Source of the DNA: Acidaminococcales bacterium
GTDB taxonomy: Bacteria > Bacillota > Negativicutes > Acidaminococcales > JAISLQ01
Assembly (NCBI GenBank): GCA_031275255.1
Contig: JAISPA010000040.1
Location: 1 to 11,077 of the forward strand
Length of the DNA: 11,077 bases
Direction: 5' to 3'
Of the stretch, positions 6,162 through 11,077 are shown piece by piece; position 1 is the first letter of the stretch, and the number at the start of each line of letters is the position of its first letter. The notes below the pieces were generated by a model. The model did no database searches. It was not told the origin of the DNA and saw only the letters and a program-made list of their open reading frames with translations. A program made the position numbers and the translations under genes.

Positions 6162-7902
6162 TAGCCGTCTCCGTTCTCTGCGCCTTTGCGAATTGCGCCT
6201 GATAAAGCCTTGTATACAAGCCGCCGCGAGGCAGAAGGCTGTCATGGCTGCCCTCTTCGGCCAGCCGGCCTTTGTCCAGCACCAATATGCTGTCAGCCCG
6301 CCGTATGGTGGAAAGCCTGTGCGCTATGACAAAAGAGGTCCTTCCCACCAGCAGCCGGTCCAACGCTTCCTGCACGATTTTTTCGCTTTCGGCGTCAAGG
6401 GAGGAAGTGGCCTCGTCGAGGATGAGTATGCGCGGATTTTTGAGGATGGCCCTGGCGATGGAAATGCGCTGGCGCTGGCCGCCCGACAGGTTTACTCCCC
6501 GGTCGCCCAGCATGGCGCCGTAACCGCCGGGCATTTGCCGGATGAACCCGTCCGCGTTGGCGGAAACCGCGGCGGCCTCGATTTCTTCCTTGGAGGCGTC
6601 CAGCCTGCCGTACAAAATGTTGTTGTAAATGCTGCCGTTGAAAAGGACGGTTTCCTGCGGGACGATCCCTATTTGCCCGCGCAGGGAGTCTGTGGTTACG
6701 TCTTTTATGTTTATGCCGTCGATTAGTATTTCTCCGCCGTCGATGTCGTAAAAGCGGGAAAGCAGGCTGGCGATGGTCGTCTTGCCAGCCCCGCTCGGCC
6801 CGACGATCGCGATGAGCTTCCCGGCCCCGGCCTTGAAGGATACGCCGTTTATTACCGGCTCGCCGGGATTGTAGGCAAAAACGACATTTTTAAATTCCAC
6901 TTCGCCCTTTACCGGCGGCAAGTCTGGCGCGCCCGGTTTGTCAACGACGTCAGGCAGCATATCCAGGACATTGAATACCCGCTGCGCCGCCGCCATGGCT
7001 TTCTGGATGTCGGCGAATACTTTCGACAGGCGTTTGATCGGGTTGGCGATGTTGACCGCGTAGATCAAAAAGGCGACCAGGGCGCCGGCGGTAGTCTCGC
7101 CGGCGATCACTTCGCGCCCGCCGTACCATAAAATGCCGGTCGCGCCGATGGATACGGTAAATTCGATGACCGGCGTCAAAGTCGCCCCTAATTGGGCGTT
7201 TTTCATGTTGGCCCGGAAATTGAGCAGGTTTTCTTTTTCAAATTTTGCTATTTCATGGGTTTCGCGGACAAACGACTTTACTACGCACACCGAGGAAATC
7301 GCTTCCTGCAGGACGGAGGTGAGATCGGCGTTGCGCTCCTGTATGCGATGGCCGGAAGCCCTGATTTTTTTGCCGAAAATTTCGACGATTTTCATAACGA
7401 TCGGGAAAGTCGCAAAAGTAAACAGGGTCAGTTTCCAGTTCAAAACGAGCATGGCGACGATTGAGCCCAAAAGGACCACGCCTTCCGTAAAAAGGTCGAT
7501 AACGCTTTGGATCATCGCCCCTTGCAAGGCCCCCACGTCGTTTGTAACATAGCTCATGATGGCGCCGGTGCGGTTTTTTTCAAAAAAGGAAAGGCTGAGC
7601 CTGTTGATCTGGCGGTAAACATCGGCGCGTATGTCTATGACCACTCTTTGCCCGGCGTAAGCCATAAGGTAGCTTTGCCCGAAAAAGAACACCCCTCTGG
7701 CGAAATAGACAACCACCACCGCTACGGCCAGCATGTTGAGCATGGCATAGTCGCGCTGCACCAATACTTCGTCGATCATGTCCTTGATCAGCCAGGGCAC
7801 CACCAAATGCCCGCCCGTGGCCAAAACGGTGCAGACAATGGCTATTGATATCCGCGGTATATATGGTTTCAAATATTTAAGAAGACGCAGGTAATGTCCC
7901 AT
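6142..7902 (-). CDS. msbA: lipid A flippase MsbA, ABC exporter
   Basis: A 586-residue half-transporter with an N-terminal six-helix membrane domain (about 15-310) and a C-terminal ATPase (about 335-575); it works as a homodimer that flips lipid A or core-lipid A across the inner membrane using ATP. The ATPase is complete: Walker A GPSGAGKT (368-375), Q-loop Gln416 in VPQET, signature LSGGQRQ (472-478), Walker B ILILDEA (492-498) with Glu497, and switch His528 in IAHRLST. ATG at 7902 is chosen because GGGGAGG lies 5 nt upstream and the protein then begins MGHYLRLLKYLKP. An in-frame ATG at 7938 would add 12 residues without that support. It overlaps lpxB by 26 nt. Sequence alone cannot exclude another lipid or drug substrate; the setting among lipid A genes argues for MsbA. 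Confidence 0.93.
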   Translation of the reverse strand: MGHYLRLLKYLKPYIPRISIAIVCTVLATGGHLVVPWLIKDMIDEVLVQRDYAMLNMLAVAVVVVYFARGVFFFGQSYLMAYAGQRVVIDIRADVYRQINRLSLSFFEKNRTGAIMSYVTNDVGALQGAMIQSVIDLFTEGVVLLGSIVAMLVLNWKLTLFTFATFPIVMKIVEIFGKKIRASGHRIQERNADLTSVLQEAISSVCVVKSFVRETHEIAKFEKENLLNFRANMKNAQLGATLTPVIEFTVSIGATGILWYGGREVIAGETTAGALVAFLIYAVNIANPIKRLSKVFADIQKAMAAAQRVFNVLDMLPDVVDKPGAPDLPPVKGEVEFKNVVFAYNPGEPVINGVSFKAGAGKLIAIVGPSGAGKTTIASLLSRFYDIDGGEILIDGINIKDVTTDSLRGQIGIVPQETVLFNGSIYNNILYGRLDASKEEIEAAAVSANADGFIRQMPGGYGAMLGDRGVNLSGGQRQRISIARAILKNPRILILDEATSSLDAESEKIVQEALDRLLVGRTSFVIAHRLSTIRRADSILVLDKGRLAEEGSHDSLLPRGGLYTRLYQAQFAKAQRTETASVILNL

Positions 7903-9046
7903 CAAATCCTCCCCGCTCAAAACGATCCGCCGTGTCAAGCACCAGAGCGGCCACTTTCAAAAGCGCCCCCGGCCCGCCCAGGCGTTCTTTCATCGCGGCC
8001 AGGTCCCGCGCCAGAGCCGAACGGTTTTGGGGGTCAAGCAGGGAGAAGGCCGCTTTGGCTATATTGTCCGCCGTGGCTTGCTCTTGCAGCAGTTCTGGAA
8101 GAATGTTTTTGCGGGCGATTATATTGGGCAAGCCGATATGTTCGATTTTTATCAAACGCCGGACGATAAAGGCGGTCAGGGGCGAGGTTTTGTAGACTAT
8201 GACGGACGGCAGGCCGCAAAGCGCCGCTTCCAGCGTAACCGTGCCGCTCGCCGCGATCGCCGCGTCGGCTAAACTCATTATATCATAATTGTTGCCTGTT
8301 AGAATACGCACCGGAACTGTCAGCGGTGTAAAATAATTTTTCAGTGTTTCTTCGGGAATGGTCTCCGCCCTGATGGTGTAAAAGACGCAGGCGTGATCCT
8401 GCGCATACATGACGGCGGCGGCGGCGAGCATTTCCGGCAGCAGCCTTTTGATCTCCTGCAGCCGGCTGCCCGGCAGGAGCAGTACGGTTTTTTGCCCCGG
8501 CTTTTTGTCCATGAGTTTTTCCACGCCGTCCGGCGCGGAGGGTTTTACGATGTCGAGCAGGGGATGGCCGACAAAAACAACGTTGGCGCCCGCTTCCTGA
8601 TACACGTCCCGTTCAAAGGGGAAAATCGCGGCGACCGCCGCGGCTATCCGGGCGACTTCTTTCGCCCTCCCCTTGCGCCAGGCCCAGGCTGACGGGCTGA
8701 TAAAAAATACAACCGGTATTTTTTTCGCGTACGCTATTTTGGCCACGCGCATGTTAAAATCGGGATAGTCTATGACCACCAGGCAGGACGGCCGCCTTTC
8801 ATCCATAAGCTGCGCCAGGGCGGCCCGCAATTTAAAAAGCGACGGCAATTTGCGTATGACTTCCACAAATCCCATCACGCCGTGATCTTTTATGTCAAAC
8901 AAAATTTCGCCCCCGGCGCGGCGCATGGCCTCGCCCCCCATGCCAAAGACGCGGAGCGAACTGTCGAGCCGCAAGAGTTCACGCGTCAGCGCGCCGGCGT
9001 GAAGGTCGCCGGACGCTTCCCCGGCGCAGATCATAATCTGCCGCAT
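7877..9046 (-). CDS. lpxB: lipid-A-disaccharide synthase LpxB
   Basis: A 389-residue GT19 glycosyltransferase, peripheral on the inner membrane, which joins UDP-2,3-diacylglucosamine and lipid X into the disaccharide-1-phosphate. Family motifs in order: AGEASGDLHA (8-17), GVMGFVEV (56-63), DYPDFN (93-98), SPSAWAWRKGR (117-127), FPFE (142-145), VGHPL (159-163), LLPGSR (190-195), ASGTVTLEAAL (266-276) and HIGLPNIIA (303-311). Length is normal. ATG at 9046 has AGGAG 7 nt upstream, lying inside the last codons of lpxI. It starts 4 nt after the lpxI stop, so the two are co-translated neighbours that make and use the same substrate. Confidence 0.97.
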   Translation of the reverse strand: MRQIMICAGEASGDLHAGALTRELLRLDSSLRVFGMGGEAMRRAGGEILFDIKDHGVMGFVEVIRKLPSLFKLRAALAQLMDERRPSCLVVIDYPDFNMRVAKIAYAKKIPVVFFISPSAWAWRKGRAKEVARIAAAVAAIFPFERDVYQEAGANVVFVGHPLLDIVKPSAPDGVEKLMDKKPGQKTVLLLPGSRLQEIKRLLPEMLAAAAVMYAQDHACVFYTIRAETIPEETLKNYFTPLTVPVRILTGNNYDIMSLADAAIAASGTVTLEAALCGLPSVIVYKTSPLTAFIVRRLIKIEHIGLPNIIARKNILPELLQEQATADNIAKAAFSLLDPQNRSALARDLAAMKERLGGPGALLKVAALVLDTADRFERGGFDGTLPASS

Positions 9047-9050
9047 TGCG

Positions 9051-9869
9051 CTACTCCTGCGCGCGGGCGACTATGGCTATCCCGTATTTGTCGGCCAGGC
9101 GCAAGGCTTCTTCTTTTTGTACGAAAAGTGTGCGCCCCGCCTCCACCACCAGAGTTTTCGCGCCGGCGTCCACCATCGACTTTATGGTGTCAAGCCCGAT
9201 GCTCGGCATATCGAAACGAAAGTCCTGCCCGGGTTTGGCGGTCTTGGCCACAACCACGCCTTCGCCGCCTAAAATGCCGCCGCGCTTTATGCAGGCGTCC
9301 GTCCCTTCAATCGCCTCCACCGCCATGATTGCCTGATTTTTGACGACAACCGTCTGCCCTATATCCAACTGCCCGGCGGCCAGCGCCATTTTAAAGCCGT
9401 AATCTATGTCTTTTATTTCTTCGTCCGTGGGCGCGCGGCGGCTGAGCACTCCGGCCGGCGGCGTGAGGATGCTCAAAAGCTGCGTTTGTTCCATTACTTT
9501 TATCCCTTCTTTTTCCAGTTCCGCGACGATCGCCAGCATGATCGTGTCGTCGTTGCGGTTGGGCAGGGAAAGCAGCAGCCTGACCGCTCTAAAATCCAGC
9601 CCGAAGCCTTTGTAAAGCACTTCTTTGCTGACTTTTCCCAGCATTACGGCTTTCGTTACCCCTTCTTTTTTGAGCGTCTTGATAATTTTATTGATTTTGC
9701 CGGCGCTGATTGGAAAATATTTATCGACATTTTCCGGCAAAACCGGTTCCACGCCGGGAACCAGCCCGATCGCCGCAACATGAAAACCCATGCCGCGGGC
9801 GGCACGGGCGAAATCTACGGGCAAAAAGCCTATTCCGGCCAACAAGCCTATTTTTTCCTGTATCGCCAT
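9051..9869 (-). CDS. lpxI: UDP-2,3-diacylglucosamine pyrophosphatase LpxI
   Basis: A 272-residue protein of the LpxI (DUF1009) family. It cleaves UDP-2,3-diacylglucosamine to lipid X and UMP and replaces LpxH in bacteria that lack it. Visible family features are an N-terminal GLLAGIGFLPVDFAR (8-22), MLGKVSKE (76-83), NDDTIML (106-112), TQLLSILTPPAGVLS (129-143), the mid-region VVVKNQAIMAVEAIEGTD (174-191), and FDMPSIGLDTI (219-229). Asp220 probably matches the catalytic Asp225 of the Caulobacter enzyme; I infer this from the motif, without an alignment. No signal peptide; cytosolic side. ATG at 9869 has GGAG 8 nt upstream. It lies between lpxA and lpxB, the usual place for lpxI. Confidence 0.95.
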   Translation of the reverse strand: MAIQEKIGLLAGIGFLPVDFARAARGMGFHVAAIGLVPGVEPVLPENVDKYFPISAGKINKIIKTLKKEGVTKAVMLGKVSKEVLYKGFGLDFRAVRLLLSLPNRNDDTIMLAIVAELEKEGIKVMEQTQLLSILTPPAGVLSRRAPTDEEIKDIDYGFKMALAAGQLDIGQTVVVKNQAIMAVEAIEGTDACIKRGGILGGEGVVVAKTAKPGQDFRFDMPSIGLDTIKSMVDAGAKTLVVEAGRTLFVQKEEALRLADKYGIAIVARAQE

Positions 9870-9891
9870 TTTATCTTCTCCGCCTGACGTC

Positions 9892-9906
9892 GCCGGATGA
9901 TCCGGC
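9892..9906. repeat. small inverted repeat between lpxA and lpxI
   Basis: GCCGGA (9892-9897) and TCCGGC (9901-9906) form a perfect 6-bp stem with a 3-nt loop in the 61-nt gap. It lies 23 nt upstream of the lpxI ATG. No U-run follows on the minus strand, so it should not terminate. It might be a processing or mRNA-stability stem; its role is unknown. Confidence 0.4.
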
Positions 9907-9930
9907 AGGTTTGCTGCGCGGCGTCCGGCG

Positions 9931-10758
9931 CTAAACTGAACCGCCCTCGTCTTTTCTGTTGCGGCAAATACCGCGTTCTACGTTGCGCAGGAAACGCAAA
10001 AGATGCTCTATTTCTTCGCTTGCGGCAAGTTCCTGCTCCATTTCCGCGATCGCCCCTTCCAGGCTGTTGGAGGAGCGGTAAAGTATTTTGTAGGCTTTTT
10101 TCAGGTCCCGCCTCACCGCCGGCGATATGCCGGCCCGCGATATACCGACGCTGTTAAGGCCCGCGACGAAAGCCGGATTGCCGTCGACAATGACAAAAGG
10201 CGGCACGTCCTGCACGATCTTCGCCATGCCGCCGACCATCGCGTTGCGCCCGATTTTAACAAATTGGTGCACGCCGCTTAGCCCGCCAATCACCGCCCGG
10301 TCCTCGATGGTAACGTGTCCGGCCACCCCCACCCCATTTGATATTACCACATTGTTGCCCAAAACGCAATTGTGCGCGACATGGGTCGTCGCCATCAAAA
10401 GGACGTTGTTGCCAATACGGGTTTCGTTGTCTTCGCCCGTGGCGCGGTTAATCGTAACACATTCCCTTATGCTGCAATTGTCACCGATAAACACATAACT
10501 TTTCTCGCCGATGAATTTTAAGTCCTGCGGTTCGCCGCCGATGACCGCGCCGGGATGAATCGTGCAGTTTTTGCCGATCGACGTCCAGCCGTCTATGACC
10601 GCATGCGGCCCGATCCTGGTCCCGCTCCCGATAGAAACGTTGGACCCGATAACGGCGTAAGGGCCTATCTCCACATCCCTCCCGATATTCGCGCCGGGAT
10701 AAATCACCGCTTTTTCATGTATTTTCCGCAGAGGAACAACTATTGATTCTTTTTTCAT
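9931..10758 (-). CDS. lpxA: UDP-N-acetylglucosamine acyltransferase LpxA
   Basis: Adds the first 3-hydroxyacyl chain from ACP to the 3-OH of UDP-GlcNAc; cytosolic trimer. The 275 residues have a left-handed beta-helix of hexapeptide repeats (about 12-190, for example IGPYAVIGSNVSIGSGTRIG) and a helical C-terminal domain. THVAHNC carries His126 and His129, matching E. coli His122 and catalytic His125. GGEPQD and VHQFVKIG are also typical. Gly177 in MVGGMA matches E. coli Gly173, the residue that sets chain length; Gly suggests a long hydroxyacyl chain, whereas Pseudomonas has Met and uses C10. Two ATGs lie in tandem (10761 and 10758). The second is chosen because AGGAG is only 1 nt from the first and 4 nt from the second. 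This is the first gene of the block; the tail RNRKDEGGSV is slightly longer than in E. coli. Confidence 0.96.
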   Translation of the reverse strand: MKKESIVVPLRKIHEKAVIYPGANIGRDVEIGPYAVIGSNVSIGSGTRIGPHAVIDGWTSIGKNCTIHPGAVIGGEPQDLKFIGEKSYVFIGDNCSIRECVTINRATGEDNETRIGNNVLLMATTHVAHNCVLGNNVVISNGVGVAGHVTIEDRAVIGGLSGVHQFVKIGRNAMVGGMAKIVQDVPPFVIVDGNPAFVAGLNSVGISRAGISPAVRRDLKKAYKILYRSSNSLEGAIAEMEQELAASEEIEHLLRFLRNVERGICRNRKDEGGSV

Positions 10759-10800
10759 CATACTCCTACACCGCCATGCGTATATTATGCCGCCAAGCCG

Positions 10801-10850
10801 CCTGGCGCCGTCCCCACAGGCTGCCGCCGCGCGCGCTTCGCCGCGCCAGG
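10801..10850 (-). other. GC-rich, fold-prone leader of lpxA
   Basis: CCTGGCGC (10801-10808) and GCGCCAGG (10843-10850) are a perfect 8-bp inverted repeat enclosing 34 nt of nearly pure GC. A competing stem, GCCAGG/CCTGGC, can form just upstream on the minus strand (roughly 10845-10863). The segment lies between the candidate promoter and the lpxA start, so it would be transcribed. It stands out sharply from the AT-rich sequence beside it. It may be a regulatory RNA structure or a dispersed GC-rich extragenic repeat; one copy cannot tell. Confidence 0.5.
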
Positions 10851-10891
10851 GCGCTTGCCTGGCAGACTATTTTATTTACGTGTTTTTTGCG

Positions 10892-11011
10892 TTTAATATA
10901 AAGCGGCTTTTCTATAATACCATTTACACAATCGGCAAATATTTCGGTCAACAACCGGTAAAATAAGGCGAAATAATGTTCTTAAAAGCCGAAAAAACGC
11001 TTTATATTAAA
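10892..11011. repeat. long inverted repeat flanking the lpxA promoter region
   Basis: TTTAATATAAAGCG (10892-10905) and CGCTTTATATTAAA (10998-11011) are perfect 14-bp inverted copies. Inside them CGGCTTTT (10904-10911) and AAAAGCCG (10984-10991) are also inverted copies; the right arm carries about 7-8 extra bases (GAAAAAAC) between the two parts. The spacer of about 72 nt holds the candidate promoter. No clear target-site duplication flanks the arms. Confidence 0.7.
10914..10951 (-). promoter_or_regulatory. candidate promoter(s) for the lpxA operon
   Basis: On the minus strand TTGACC (10951-10946) is followed after 17 nt by TGTAAA (10928-10923), a good -35 with a fair -10. Slightly downstream TGGTATTAT (10922-10914) is an extended -10 element with a weak -35. 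Either would start transcription near 10905-10917 and give a leader of about 150 nt ahead of lpxA. The region is AT-rich and lies just upstream of the first gene of the block. This is a prediction from base pattern and position. Confidence 0.5.
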
Positions 11012-11077
11012 ATTTATATGCCAATTAGCCTTTTTTCTTAATATTTCTGCGCGTTTTGTACCAAAGCAAACATAAAT

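Larger units (their letters stand above)
10762..11077. other. non-coding region upstream of lpxA
   Basis: About 316 bases without a credible gene. The part nearest lpxA (about 10795-10860) is very GC-rich and rich in inverted repeats. The rest is AT-rich, with promoter-like boxes and a long inverted repeat. From about 11012 to the right edge I see only AT-rich sequence with a T6 run at 11031-11036 and no convincing hairpin. No 3' end of an upstream gene is recognisable. Confidence 0.75.

Noticed and set aside
6162..6245. N-terminal extension of waaA-lpxK to an ATG at 6245
   Set aside because: It would overlap msbA by about 100 nt, adds an Arg-rich stretch unlike WaaA, and lacks the ribosome site seen before GTG 6161.
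10766..10954. A 62-codon open frame on the minus strand ending just before lpxA
   Set aside because: It begins at a TTG that overlaps the -35 box, has no ribosome site, and its second half is an Arg/Ala-rich translation of the GC-rich inverted repeats. More likely untranslated leader.
11021..11040. Possible terminator ending at the T6 run at 11031-11036
   Set aside because: The bases before the run do not form a convincing stem on either strand.

Overview
The window is a single-direction block of lipid A and Kdo biosynthesis genes, all read on the minus strand (right to left). In transcription order it holds lpxA, lpxI, lpxB, msbA, a fused waaA-lpxK gene, kdsB, kdsA, kdsD (kpsF type), kdsC, and the 5' part of an LpxL/HtrB-family acyltransferase that runs off the left edge. 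I see no RNA genes, insertion sequences, CRISPR arrays or phage genes.

Organism: a bacterium with a lipopolysaccharide outer membrane and GC-rich coding DNA. The best guess is a Negativicutes species (Firmicutes with an outer membrane). The grounds are LpxI in place of LpxH, a metal-dependent (Cys-type) KdsA, strong purine-rich Shine-Dalgarno sites, and one long operon mixing lpx, kds, msbA and waaA genes. This is inference from gene content. No taxonomic marker gene is present.

Layout. 10762-11077 is a non-coding region: an AT-rich part with a candidate promoter between the arms of an inverted repeat, then a GC-rich, fold-prone leader next to lpxA. 3615-10758 carries lpxA to waaA-lpxK, with 26- and 20-nt overlaps at lpxB/msbA and msbA/waaA-lpxK. 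kdsB overlaps waaA-lpxK by 28 nt, and kdsA follows after 16 nt. A 133-nt gap (1910-2042) before kdsD holds a second promoter-like sequence and a 10-bp inverted repeat. kdsD and kdsC overlap by one base. The acyltransferase follows kdsC closely. No intrinsic terminator is visible, so the operon probably continues past the left edge.

How the genes work together. LpxA adds the first acyl chain to UDP-GlcNAc. LpxI releases lipid X (2,3-diacylglucosamine-1-phosphate) from UDP-2,3-diacylglucosamine. LpxB forms the disaccharide. The LpxK half of the fusion phosphorylates it at 4'. The WaaA half adds Kdo supplied as CMP-Kdo by KdsD, KdsA, KdsC and KdsB. The LpxL-like enzyme would add a secondary acyl chain, and MsbA flips the product across the inner membrane. 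LpxC and LpxD are not in the window and must be encoded elsewhere.

This is mostly a recognisable core pathway, not an undescribed system. The points most worth a second look are the WaaA-LpxK fusion and its membrane topology, the inverted repeats around the lpxA promoter, the structured GC-rich lpxA leader, and the kdsD leader.
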